Shown: one piece after another, positions 1 through 7,458 of the stretch
Position numbering within the stretch: position 1 is the stretch's first letter
How the letters are laid out: the number at the start of each line of letters is the position of its first letter
Notes under the pieces: model-generated
Database searches by the model: none
Seen by the model: only the letters and a program-made list of their open reading frames with translations
What the model was told of the DNA's origin: nothing
Made by a program: the position numbers and the translations under genes
Assembly: GCF_002966125.1 (NCBI RefSeq)
Contig: NZ_CP027062.1
Location: 1,798,001-1,862,000 of the forward strand
DNA length: 64,000 bases
From: Pukyongia salina
GTDB lineage: Bacteria > Bacteroidota > Bacteroidia > Flavobacteriales > Flavobacteriaceae
Direction of reading: 5' to 3'

Positions 1-303
1 TTCACGAAATTGGGGTACAGCTTCAAGTGATAATTCTTCTTCAAAGATAGCGTACAAGGCAGCGAGATGTATGTGTACCGAATTGATAGCTCTTTTATCC
101 ATTTTCTTACCCACATGTTGCGCGGCGTAGGCATCTACAGTGAATTGATGGCCTTTCCAATACAATGGATGTGAGTATTCTTTTGCCATGACTTCCCCGA
201 ACATGGCCCAGCAACCCGGAGATGACAGCATATATTTATGACATTCGCCCTCAATATTGGGCGATATAGCACCGCAGGCAAAACATGGAATATATTCATC
301 CAT
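1..303 (-). CDS. DUF5946 family protein (partial, 3' end outside window)
   Basis: The open frame runs from an ATG at 303 leftwards off the window edge, so only the first 101 residues are visible. The N-terminus reads MDEYIPCFACGA, followed by a conserved-looking SSPGCWAMFGEVMAKEY block and then TVDAYAAQHVGKK. This combination (CxxCG, PGCW, DAYxxQHxG) is what I recognise for DUF5946, a small family of unknown function whose early CxxC plus later Cys/His residues could bind a metal. No biochemical role is known to me. It is the last visible gene of the minus-strand run at the left edge. Confidence 0.7.
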   Translation of the reverse strand, partial: MDEYIPCFACGAISPNIEGECHKYMLSSPGCWAMFGEVMAKEYSHPLYWKGHQFTVDAYAAQHVGKKMDKRAINSVHIHLAALYAIFEEELSLEAVPQFRE

Positions 304-337
304 ATCGCTAATCTATAACTGCAAGTTTTACAGTTGA

Positions 338-1102
338 TTATTGTATTTCTTTATCGATTAGATCCAGAATAGTATTCAATTCATCCATCAAGGGAAGGTA
401 ATGTGCTTCCTCCGTTCCCTTACTGGTGAGTATGAACATTAAAATGTTGTTCTCAAATTCTCTGGAATCCAAAAGTTTGAGATTACTTTCCGGTTGCTCC
501 AATTTTACAATCCCAAGGTCCTCATTCACACCTGTTAAGTCTAAAATAGTCCTTAAGCTGTTTTCGTTTCTTCTAAAAATATCAAGTACTTTCTCCCGTT
601 GGATAGCAAGTTCTTGTTCCTGTTTCGAAACATCTTCGATCGTAGAGATCCAATTGGTCAATCTCACTCTAAGTCGGGTGTTGGAAATATCCTTCAAACT
701 ACCCGAATTTATTATTTCATCCAGGAGAGAGTTGTTTGGATTAAAAGAAATATCCGGGGAAAAGGTGTTAAATAAAATTTCGGAAAACATTTCTTCATCG
801 GGAATCTTAGTATTATCAGAAGCATAGCCAATAAGTTTTTTCGCCTCCCTCAAATTCTTTCGGTTAATATCTGTGAGCACAGTTAGTTTTGCTTTACTGG
901 TTTCAAATTCTTCTTTTAATCCCTTTAAATAAACTTGTTCTTTTTCCTCGATAACCCGCCTCTGATTGCTGTTATTTATAGCGAGGGCAATTAAGATCCC
1001 TATTACCACAAGCACTATTTCGCCTATGGCATATAAGAGGTATTTACTTATTTTATTTTCTGAAAGTAATCGTTGACGTATTCTTCTAAAAAATTTTATC
1101 AT
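338..1102 (-). CDS. DUF6090 family membrane-anchored protein (copy 1)
   Basis: A 254-residue protein with a basic N-terminus (MIKFFRRIRQRLLSENK), a single membrane helix at about residues 22-43 (YAIGEIVLVVIGILIALAIN) and a long, mostly helical C-terminal region. The KYLLYAIGEIVLVVIGILIA block is the hallmark of DUF6090, which is frequent in Flavobacteriaceae and has no assigned function. The start is an ATG. A paralog lies immediately upstream at 1177..1923, 74 bp away and in the same direction. The N-terminal coding region is strongly conserved between the two copies even at DNA level, while the rest has diverged. Function is unknown; a topology of one anchor plus an extracytoplasmic helical domain is inferred. 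Confidence 0.8.
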   Translation of the reverse strand: MIKFFRRIRQRLLSENKISKYLLYAIGEIVLVVIGILIALAINNSNQRRVIEEKEQVYLKGLKEEFETSKAKLTVLTDINRKNLREAKKLIGYASDNTKIPDEEMFSEILFNTFSPDISFNPNNSLLDEIINSGSLKDISNTRLRVRLTNWISTIEDVSKQEQELAIQREKVLDIFRRNENSLRTILDLTGVNEDLGIVKLEQPESNLKLLDSREFENNILMFILTSKGTEEAHYLPLMDELNTILDLIDKEIQ

Positions 1103-1176
1103 AGCATAGATTCAAATAGAGCTAATTGTGATCGATCATCGTATAAAAGTGACGGTGGTTTTTATTTACAAACTAT

Positions 1177-1923
1177 CTATTCGATGTGCTCCGGTAAGCC
1201 GGTCATCACTCGGTGAATGAGCACTGAATAGAGATTATTTATTTGCTCGTAAGTAGAGATACCCGAATAAAATAAATTTTCAAGCATTATTTTCTTTTCT
1301 TCGTTTTGTAAAAGTATATTGAAATAGGCACATCTTTCCTTTTCGCTTATTGTCAAATTCTCATCTAAGTAAGCCAGAGAAATAGTTCCATCCATCGATA
1401 CTTTATTATTGAACGCACGAAAATCTTTAACATACATCCAAATAATTTCATCGAAATGGGCGGATAATTGGTAGTAATTGGCAATCTGCGATTTTAATGT
1501 CTGTTCCTCAATCTTACTGTAAGCACCCGAATTCACCATTTCGTCGTAAATAGAACGATCTGCAATATTGGTTCGAACCTCTATGAGTTGATTGTAATTT
1601 GTAACAAATTCTTTGCAATTTTCTTCGTCCATCGGGGTATGCATCAATTGGATCAATCGCTTCAAATTATTAGCCTGCTTTGTGTTGTATTGAATCAAAC
1701 CACTAAATGACAAGCTATCCCGATAAACAGATTGCCTTAGCAAACTAAGTTGATTGTCCACATTCTCTTTCAGATTTTTCTGTTGGTTGGAGTTGTTTAA
1801 ACTAATAGCGATCAAGATACCAATTACCACAAGCACTATTTCGCCAATGGCATATTTAAGATACTTAGCTGTTTTCCCTTCAGAAAGAAAATTCCTTCTT
1901 ATGCTACTGAAAAATTTGATCAT
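1177..1923 (-). CDS. DUF6090 family membrane-anchored protein (copy 2)
   Basis: A 248-residue paralog of the neighbouring 338..1102 gene. I start at the ATG at 1923 (MIKFFSSIRRNFLSEGK) because the codon before it is GTG and the paralog begins with the same MIKFF. The membrane helix (about residues 22-42) carries the same IGEIVLVVIGILIAI sequence. The C-terminal part is helical and polar with little similarity to copy 1. The tandem arrangement suggests local duplication followed by divergence of the soluble domain. There is no catalytic signature, and function is unknown. Confidence 0.8.
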   Translation of the reverse strand: MIKFFSSIRRNFLSEGKTAKYLKYAIGEIVLVVIGILIAISLNNSNQQKNLKENVDNQLSLLRQSVYRDSLSFSGLIQYNTKQANNLKRLIQLMHTPMDEENCKEFVTNYNQLIEVRTNIADRSIYDEMVNSGAYSKIEEQTLKSQIANYYQLSAHFDEIIWMYVKDFRAFNNKVSMDGTISLAYLDENLTISEKERCAYFNILLQNEEKKIMLENLFYSGISTYEQINNLYSVLIHRVMTGLPEHIE

Positions 1924-2072
1924 CACTGGTTAGTTAAATTAAAGATATTAATTTTTAATTGATCAAACATTCAACATTTTGAAATACAATTCCCTTATAA
2001 CTTTATTTAATTCAGCCTAAAAATTTTTCAGGGATACAAGTACCCAGATCTATTTTCATTTTAGTGAGGCGT

Positions 2073-2675
2073 TTATTTCTCAATATATTCGGGGCAATCT
2101 ATACGGATGTCTTCATTAAGTAATTCTACTTCCAACAAATTACAGTAGTCAATTTCATTGTTATTTTCATAGAATGTACAGCCAAAACACGTTCGCTGAA
2201 CAGACAGAACACCCACGCGATTCAATTTGTAGATCAATTGACTTAATGTGCGAAATAAGCTCTGTAATTCTACAGGTGATAACCTATCCACCTGAGTTTT
2301 TAAAGGATCTGAAAAATCGTACGTTTTAGAAACTAATTCGATTCCCAGATCGGATAAAATAATGGTATAGCTACGACTATCTGCAGATGAAAAGTCCTTT
2401 AAGATGAATCCTTTTTTATCTAAAATTCTAACGGCATCACTAACGGTTGGTTTTGTAACGTTAAACTCTTTGGCAAGATGACTTACGTTGCATAATTCTC
2501 TTTTGTGAAAGGCTAAGAAAATAAGGATCTGAATTTGTATAGGACTTAAACCAACCTGTTTTGCTTTATCCCATAAAAGGATCTTAAACACCTCCGAAAT
2601 ACGTTCCAGACCGGCAACGATCTTACTCGAGATATCCTTTTGTTGTTGTTCGGGATTAAAGGTGCTTTCTTCCAT
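2073..2675 (-). CDS. MarR-type winged-helix regulator with four-cysteine C-terminal tail
   Basis: A 200-residue protein. Residues about 25-150 form a MarR-like winged helix (recognition region NVTKPTVSDAVRILDKKGFI, wing with SADSRSY). The last 40 residues hold four cysteines at 163, 166, 178 and 194, arranged C-X2-C-X11-C-X15-C, with the text TCFGC and IDCPEY. MarR proteins repress transcription by binding short dyads; the cysteine set is what one would expect for a metal or Fe-S centre used for sensing, but that is inference. A TTAGTAATCCTAA dyad lies 36 bp before the ATG, and related dyads occur upstream of the next genes at 2863..2896 and 3193..3205, suggesting autoregulation and a small local regulon. 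Confidence 0.85.
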   Translation of the reverse strand: MEESTFNPEQQQKDISSKIVAGLERISEVFKILLWDKAKQVGLSPIQIQILIFLAFHKRELCNVSHLAKEFNVTKPTVSDAVRILDKKGFILKDFSSADSRSYTIILSDLGIELVSKTYDFSDPLKTQVDRLSPVELQSLFRTLSQLIYKLNRVGVLSVQRTCFGCTFYENNNEIDYCNLLEVELLNEDIRIDCPEYIEK

Positions 2676-2710
2676 AAAAAAGCCTGTCCAATTTGGTTTG
2701 ACTGGCTAAG

Positions 2711-2723
2711 TTAGTAATCCTAA
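2711..2723. promoter_or_regulatory. putative MarR operator (site 1)
   Basis: TTAGTAATCCTAA is a 13-bp dyad with one mismatched pair, fitting TTAGGANTCCTAA. It lies just upstream of the MarR gene start at 2675. The same core recurs at 2863..2896 and 3193..3205, which is why I read it as an operator rather than chance AT-rich symmetry. Binding is inferred. Confidence 0.45.
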
Positions 2724-2728
2724 TTAAA

Positions 2729-2839
2729 TTATGTACAATTTTCCATTTCAATAATGGCAAATCCATACTGTCTAATAGATTGCATTATATTTTCATCGGC
2801 ATGTTCAAAGTGACAGAATTTACATTCCCTGGCCGTTAT
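2729..2839 (-). other. short unassigned reading frame, possibly a decayed gene
   Basis: Between the MarR and thioredoxin-fold genes a minus-strand frame encodes about 36 residues including RECKFCHFEHADENIMQSI and ending MENCT before TAA at 2729. It has no ATG at its 5' end (an ATA or ACG follows an AGGAG at about 2845), so it could be a gene remnant or a peptide with a non-standard start. It carries a CxxC pair, and the double operator-like repeat 2863..2896 sits just upstream. The residue composition looks protein-like, but I cannot name a family. Confidence 0.25.
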
Positions 2840-2862
2840 TTCTCCTGATATCTGGTGTTAAG

Positions 2863-2896
2863 AGTTAGGACTCTTAGATAAATAGGAGTCCTAACT
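2863..2896. repeat. perfect 11-bp inverted repeat built from two TAGGANTCCTA-type boxes
   Basis: AGTTAGGACTC at 2863-2873 and GAGTCCTAACT at 2886-2896 are exact reverse complements with a 12-base spacer. Each arm also contains its own small dyad (TTAGGACTCTTA and TAGGAGTCCTA), with centres about 19 bp apart, roughly two helical turns. It lies downstream of the thioredoxin-fold gene and upstream of the short frame 2729..2839. It could act as a hairpin, but the matching dyads at 2711 and 3193 favour a double operator for the MarR protein. Confidence 0.5.
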
Positions 2897-2911
2897 AAAT
2901 GAATTAAAAAA

Positions 2912-3145
2912 TTATCCTTTTACGTCTTCCATGGATGCGCCAAAGTTGATGTGGAGGGCATTACCATTTGGTGTTACCAGGGCAGGAACCGATTTTACAC
3001 CTGCTTCTTCGGCTTCTTTTATTCGCGCTCTGTTTTCCCCGATGTTGACTACTTCAACATTTTCGGTCCCAATTAAATTAAGGATGTCATTTTCGGCACT
3101 TACACATACGGGACATCCCGCGTGATAAAAAATTGATTTACTCAT
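2912..3145 (-). CDS. small thioredoxin/glutaredoxin-fold protein
   Basis: A 77-residue protein beginning MSKSIFYHAGCPVCVSAEN, with a CPVC redox motif at residues 11-14 right after the first strand, and a cis-Pro-like VKSVPALVT at about residues 50-58. This length and motif placement match minimal thioredoxin or glutaredoxin-like domains that exchange dithiols in the cytoplasm. No signal peptide is present. It is separated from the four-cysteine MarR regulator by 236 bp. An AAGGAATCCTAA dyad lies about 48 bp before its ATG, so control by that regulator is likely. The substrate is unknown. Confidence 0.8.
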   Translation of the reverse strand: MSKSIFYHAGCPVCVSAENDILNLIGTENVEVVNIGENRARIKEAEEAGVKSVPALVTPNGNALHINFGASMEDVKG

Positions 3146-3192
3146 TTCTTGAAGTTTTAAAAGTATTATGCACTATTGCGATTCAAATATAG

Positions 3193-3205
3193 TAAGGAAT
3201 CCTAA
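3193..3205. promoter_or_regulatory. putative MarR operator (site 3)
   Basis: The dyad TAAGGAATCCTAA lies about 48 bp upstream of the thioredoxin-fold gene and shares the AGGANTCCTA core with 2711..2723 and 2863..2896. The position suits promoter occlusion by the nearby MarR regulator. The rest of 3206-3374 shows nothing I can assign. Confidence 0.45.
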
Positions 3206-3374
3206 CAAAATAAAATATTTCTGAATTTTATTCTAATTCCTGCTAGTTAGCGCTTGTACAAACGATGATAAGGAAGCCGATTTAAATAATAAGGTAGGTT
3301 AGCAATGAGGTTACTTGGTGATGGAGCTTGGACCTCAGTTAAGGTTCACCCTGCGCTGTAATTGGAAAATGACT

Positions 3375-3779
3375 TTATTCTGAAATTATTATTACCTCAC
3401 CCTCAACAGAACATGAAGCTTTTACCGTATTAAAGATCGTACCAAATTTTTCGATATTCTTCCTTAGCAGATCAATATTTATAGTGTCATCCAAACTGTA
3501 AATTCTCAATTCATATTGTAACTCGTCCATTCTGGGAGGTTTCTCCAGGCGTGTGGCGTGAACTACTAATTCGGCCTTAGTGTAGCTAAAATTCATGAAG
3601 TGCGAAAAACGTTCCACATTCTTTAGTATACAGGCCGAGAATGAACCCAGGAATAATTCGGCGGGATTGGGTAATTGCTCTTCCGCTTGAGACGTGATCC
3701 CAAATGCTATATCCGAATCCTTAATTTTTACAGAAGCGTTACTATTTGAGATGGAGCTTGCTTTGATACTATACTGCAT
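3375..3779 (-). CDS. OsmC/Ohr family protein
   Basis: A 134-residue protein with the OsmC fold signature: LPNPAELFLGSFSACILKNVERF with the first conserved Cys, and a second Cys in NTVKASCSVEGEV. OsmC/Ohr proteins use these two cysteines to reduce organic hydroperoxides in the cytoplasm. The spacing (about 70 residues) fits the family. It begins 49 bp after the YceI-like gene on the same strand, so the two may share a transcript. A second, unrelated-context OsmC occurs at 54267..54686. Confidence 0.8.
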   Translation of the reverse strand: MQYSIKASSISNSNASVKIKDSDIAFGITSQAEEQLPNPAELFLGSFSACILKNVERFSHFMNFSYTKAELVVHATRLEKPPRMDELQYELRIYSLDDTINIDLLRKNIEKFGTIFNTVKASCSVEGEVIIISE

Positions 3780-3827
3780 AAAACGATATTTTATGGTCTT
3801 TGTAATTGTCTTGGCTGAAGATGATTT

Positions 3828-4460
3828 TTATTCTGTGAATAACTGTATTTCTAAAATAATATCCTTGTCTACCAAAGTCTTATCCACCCAACTTCCTTCG
3901 TATCCAATATTCCATTGAAAGCGATCGATGGTGAAACCAGTTTTAAAAGTTTTTTCTTTATAGTTTGCGGCAAAACTAATGTTCCGTGTAATGTCTTTGA
4001 GGGTTAGATTTCCGGATATGAAGAGGCTGTCGTTTGTTTTATATTGAATGCTGGTAATTTCGAATTTTGAAACGGGGTAGGTTGCCGTATCAAAAAAATC
4101 CGCGCTTTTCATATGATCATTAAATCGTCGTCTGGGGACGGGTTCATGAGTCGGAATATCTGTAACTTCAATGGAGTTCATATTGGCTATAAAATACCCC
4201 CCTGTTAATAGGCTATTCGTGATTGTGAAGAATCCATCTTCTAACTCGATCTGGCCCTCATGCTTTCCCAGACCTTTCATTTTGGTGCCTTTCCAACGTA
4301 TGATCGATCGGGACATATCTATTCTTAGAGTATCACTATCAATCTGAACATCCGTAGGCGATGACTCTGTAACAGTAGCTTGCTGAAGTTCTGTTGTGCG
4401 CTTCCCATTACATGAGGAAAGTACAAGGAGCAACAAGAGTAAGAAAGAGACATTATTCAT
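3828..4460 (-). CDS. YceI-like domain lipoprotein
   Basis: A 210-residue protein with a lipoprotein signal (hydrophobic residues 5-14, LSSC with Cys17). Residues about 45-208 form a YceI-like beta barrel: MSRSIIRWKGTKMKGLGKHEG at the front, then strands ending in FQWNIGYEGSW and VDKDIILEIQLFTE. YceI-like proteins form lipocalin-like barrels that bind isoprenoid-type ligands in the cell envelope; the ligand here is unknown. Its ATG overlaps the end of the intradiol-dioxygenase-like gene by 8 bp, a strong sign of translational coupling. Confidence 0.85.
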   Translation of the reverse strand: MNNVSFLLLLLLVLSSCNGKRTTELQQATVTESSPTDVQIDSDTLRIDMSRSIIRWKGTKMKGLGKHEGQIELEDGFFTITNSLLTGGYFIANMNSIEVTDIPTHEPVPRRRFNDHMKSADFFDTATYPVSKFEITSIQYKTNDSLFISGNLTLKDITRNISFAANYKEKTFKTGFTIDRFQWNIGYEGSWVDKTLVDKDIILEIQLFTE

Positions 4461-5082
4461 AACCCGGAATGTTTTTGCCTAAAATGATATCTCTAGTTCC
4501 AATCAAAAGATCTCCTTCTTTCCGAAAAGTTAGAACCCCAGAAGTTCCTCCTCTAGGCGACTTTGGATTTATTTCCTTACCGGTTAACAGACTGTCTGCT
4601 TCAAAATAACAGCTTTCCAGATAATAATATTTGCCGTTAGGTTCTAAAACCTCATAATGAATATGTGCCGGTTCGGACCGACTGGGATATGGAGCGGGTA
4701 AAATGGTGTAGAAGGAATATCTTCCATCCTTGTTTGTCTTCAGCCAGCTACGATTGTAGCCATGATTCCTTGCCCAACCTTTGGCGTCTGCCGCAGGAGT
4801 ATACAAGCCTTCCAGATCGGTGTGGTGAATGTATAGGATTACATTATTGGCGGGTGTCTTTCCATCCGTCTCGTATATGGTTCCTTCAACTTTTATTTTT
4901 TTGCCCTTTTTGTTGAAGTCGGGTAGCGTATCTGTGTTGGTTAGTTTTGTATCACCATATTCGAATATAGCTTCACATCCTTCGCAGGGAGCACCAACAA
5001 GTTTAGGCTTTATTTTTTGCTGAGCATTGGAACAGGACGACAATAAAACAGTGAAGAGTAAGACCGATAAAAAAGTTCTCAT
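4453..5082 (-). CDS. intradiol ring-cleavage dioxygenase-like lipoprotein
   Basis: A 209-residue protein with a lipobox (LSSC, Cys17), so it is probably membrane-tethered outside the cytoplasm. Residues 50-190 follow the intradiol dioxygenase core: a VEGTIYETDGKTPANNVILYIHHTD strand region, GLYTP with a candidate iron-binding Tyr, DGRYSFYTILPAPYP, and PAHIHYEV with the paired histidines. Cytoplasmic relatives cleave catechol or protocatechuate using Fe(III) bound by two Tyr and two His. Secreted and lipoprotein members exist in Bacteroidota with unknown substrates. It overlaps the YceI gene, so ring-opening of an aromatic or isoprenoid-linked ligand is a reasonable guess only. Confidence 0.8.
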   Translation of the reverse strand: MRTFLSVLLFTVLLSSCSNAQQKIKPKLVGAPCEGCEAIFEYGDTKLTNTDTLPDFNKKGKKIKVEGTIYETDGKTPANNVILYIHHTDLEGLYTPAADAKGWARNHGYNRSWLKTNKDGRYSFYTILPAPYPSRSEPAHIHYEVLEPNGKYYYLESCYFEADSLLTGKEINPKSPRGGTSGVLTFRKEGDLLIGTRDIILGKNIPGYE

Positions 5083-5185
5083 ATAAAGATCAAATTATTA
5101 TTTCCGATAAATAAACCTAAAGGAATACTGCTGTCCAAACAAAATAGGCTAAAATGAGTACTTATTGGTCTGTCTGGGGCACTTT

Positions 5186-5953
5186 TTAAGCAGACCTGAA
5201 GAAGGAATTGAAATTGCGACTTACTCTTAGCATGTCGTTATTTTTCATCAGGACATCATAATCTCCATTCTTTCTCGATTGATAAGATTGTATCTGGTCC
5301 AGATTAATGATAGTGCTTTTATGTATTTGTTTAAATGTACCGCTGGGCAATTTCTCCATTATCTCTCTCAAGGTACTGTTGTATAGAAACTTCTTTTTCC
5401 TGGTGACGATGGCAACATAAGGCCGTTCAGATTTTACATACAAGATCTCTTCGGGTGAAAGTAGTTTAATCTGATTTCTGTGGGTTACTCTTATCTTCTT
5501 CAAATTCTCCCCAATTTCTTTGGTAGGTTTTATGAAATTCAGAAAAAAGAAAGTTACTAACCCATAAATAGCAAGGCAAGTGAGCCCGTGATCTAACAAA
5601 GTTTCTGCAAAAACAGCGCCCGGGTTGAAAGTATGGTTAAAGAAGATTGCTGATACCGAAAATACCAGTAATGCAAATGCCGAAATATGTAAAAAACCAG
5701 AAACTATTGGGAGAACTATTTTATTTAGTGGGTAATTTCCCTTTAATACCCGGTAATTTAAAACTATGAAAGGGATGAACAGCAACCAGAACGAACCGAA
5801 AAGTAATGATTCTGAAAAGTAAAAATCATAATCGGCAACTACAGCATGCAGCATATCCTTGCCAAGGATAAGCAAAATACTTCCGAAGAGAAAAAGAAGA
5901 ATAAACCGTTCTCTACTAATTCCTCCTATTGGGATAATTCTCAAAGCCTTCAT
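5186..5953 (-). CDS. membrane-bound LytTR-family transcriptional regulator
   Basis: A 255-residue protein with four predicted membrane helices (about residues 18-37, 48-66, 80-104, 118-142) followed by a LytTR DNA-binding domain (about 155-255: IKLLSPEEILYVKSERPYVAIVTRKKKFLYNSTLREIMEKL, HKSTIINLDQI, RVSRNF). It lacks a receiver domain, so the membrane part probably senses directly. It lies 103 bp upstream of the dioxygenase/YceI pair on the same strand and could control it, though no LytTR site was identified. Confidence 0.85.
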   Translation of the reverse strand: MKALRIIPIGGISRERFILLFLFGSILLILGKDMLHAVVADYDFYFSESLLFGSFWLLFIPFIVLNYRVLKGNYPLNKIVLPIVSGFLHISAFALLVFSVSAIFFNHTFNPGAVFAETLLDHGLTCLAIYGLVTFFFLNFIKPTKEIGENLKKIRVTHRNQIKLLSPEEILYVKSERPYVAIVTRKKKFLYNSTLREIMEKLPSGTFKQIHKSTIINLDQIQSYQSRKNGDYDVLMKNNDMLRVSRNFNSFFRSA

Positions 5954-6120
5954 TTATATTTCACGTTAGGGTCTAAAATAGTATACTTATCGACTCTAAA
6001 GTTAAGCATTTTCGAATAGGATGGTGAAGGTAACAGCTGTTCACGCGATATAAAGGAAGTGGATTTATGTTGTTATAAATAAATTGAGATTATTGGGAGA
6101 TCGTTAAGCCGTATGTCCGG

Positions 6121-6954
6121 CTATTTTTCGAAATCTTCCGGGCTTAATCCATTGTTAAATTTAATGTTGGTCCAACTAACTTCGATCCAGGGGTCGTTCG
6201 TAACAAGAGCATCCCAATTGGATTTTTTATACTTCCGTTTGGTAGGTATTAAAAGATCCTCAATTTGCTCATATTCAAGTTGCATTAAAAAGGGCGTTTC
6301 GATCACGCCAAAATCGGCTACGGTAAATAAAAACTGGTCTACCAGGCCACTTTCTTCATTTATATAAAGCTGATAGATATCTGTTGGCTTGTTGTTTTTA
6401 GACTCGAACGAAATGCTAACTATGTCGTAGGTTTTAGGTCCGATAGTTTTTTTATCGAGGTATTCGTAATTCAAGCCGGGGTCCAATAACTTCTGAAACA
6501 TGGTAAACCAATAGAAATTGGTAGGTCTGGCAAACGCAACCCGTTTTAGTGCTGTAGTGTCGGTTATTGTTTCACCATTTAGTTTCAGCCAGAATTCTTG
6601 GCCGTTAAAACCTTGTTCCATGGTTCCCTCTAGATGCGGCAGGGTTCGCTGGTGTTGCTTGTACTCACCATAAGATAATTCACCATCGAAGATGTATTTT
6701 TCGGTGGATACATCTGTCTTCCCGTCGGGTACGCGATAGGTGTAGGTATACACCACATCCTTTTTATTTCTAAGGGTTTGGTAGTCTCCTACTTTCTGAA
6801 CCAGCTTATGGATGAGCTCATGACCTTTATTTTGAAATGTGATCGCGGGTTCGCTAAGGGTTTTAGTCGCTTTTAATTCTTTTTCTGAAGGGTTTTTACA
6901 ACTTGTTAAAAGCAACAATAGACCCGATGCTATGGCAATAGTTTTATATTTCAT
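6121..6954 (-). CDS. DUF6503 family lipoprotein
   Basis: A 277-residue lipoprotein (LLLLLTSC, Cys19). The body matches what I recognise as DUF6503: HELIHKLVQKVGDYQTLRNKKDVVYTYTYR, FDGELSYG, FNGQEFWLKLNG, then RPTNFYWFTMFQKLLDPGL. The fold resembles outer-membrane-sorting LolA/LolB-type sheets, but no function is established. It sits 18 bp after the DoxX gene on the same strand, so the two are probably cotranscribed. Confidence 0.75.
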   Translation of the reverse strand: MKYKTIAIASGLLLLLTSCKNPSEKELKATKTLSEPAITFQNKGHELIHKLVQKVGDYQTLRNKKDVVYTYTYRVPDGKTDVSTEKYIFDGELSYGEYKQHQRTLPHLEGTMEQGFNGQEFWLKLNGETITDTTALKRVAFARPTNFYWFTMFQKLLDPGLNYEYLDKKTIGPKTYDIVSISFESKNNKPTDIYQLYINEESGLVDQFLFTVADFGVIETPFLMQLEYEQIEDLLIPTKRKYKKSNWDALVTNDPWIEVSWTNIKFNNGLSPEDFEK

Positions 6955-6972
6955 CTGTATAGTTTATTGGAG

Positions 6973-7380
6973 TTAGATTTTTATTTTTTCAACTGAATCA
7001 TTATTGTCTCTGGTAAAATAGAGGAGTAGGAATAAGAATCCAATATAGGTGGCCTGTAAACCTACCAGATCCCATTTCTGTGCGAATGAGCTTCCTATAA
7101 CCAGGATATTCATTAATGCTATTGTGATTACCAGGGTTTCTCTGGTTTTAATATTGAGAATTAAAAGTAAGCCAACGATAATCTCGGCGAAGGGAATACC
7201 ATAGGCTAATTGGGTAACCAAAAACTGAGGCAATGGCGTATCTCGCATGGTGTTTTGCATGCTATCAACAAAGGAGTCGAGGTGGGGGATTCGCACTATG
7301 CCGTGAAAGAAATAATTTATTCCGAATGAGATACGGAATAAATGTAGCGCGAGCGCTTTATTACTTAGATTATTAAACAT
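6973..7380 (-). CDS. DoxX family membrane protein
   Basis: A 135-residue protein with four hydrophobic segments. The N-terminal ALHLFRISFGINYFFHGIVRIPH and the following AYGIPFAEIIVGLLLILN are typical of DoxX/DoxD-like inner-membrane proteins, which are associated with redox and thiol stress. It lies just after the carboxymuconolactone decarboxylase-like gene, but a strong hairpin (7421..7449) sits between them, so readthrough would be partial. It probably forms a unit with the DUF6503 gene that follows after 18 bp. Confidence 0.8.
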   Translation of the reverse strand: MFNNLSNKALALHLFRISFGINYFFHGIVRIPHLDSFVDSMQNTMRDTPLPQFLVTQLAYGIPFAEIIVGLLLILNIKTRETLVITIALMNILVIGSSFAQKWDLVGLQATYIGFLFLLLYFTRDNNDSVEKIKI

Positions 7381-7420
7381 TGTTTAGATTATAATATTTC
7401 TTAATAAAATGTATGGAAAG

Positions 7421-7449
7421 AAGGTGCTGGAAGTAAGCTCCAGCACCTT
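7421..7449 (-). terminator. intrinsic terminator after the carboxymuconolactone decarboxylase-like gene
   Basis: AAGGTGCTGGA (7421-7431) pairs exactly with TCCAGCACCTT (7439-7449) over 11 bp with a 7-base loop. On the minus strand the hairpin is followed by CTTTCC, a short pyrimidine run. It begins 10 bp past the stop of the 7459..8022 gene. Confidence 0.75.
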
Positions 7450-7458
7450 TCTTGATCA

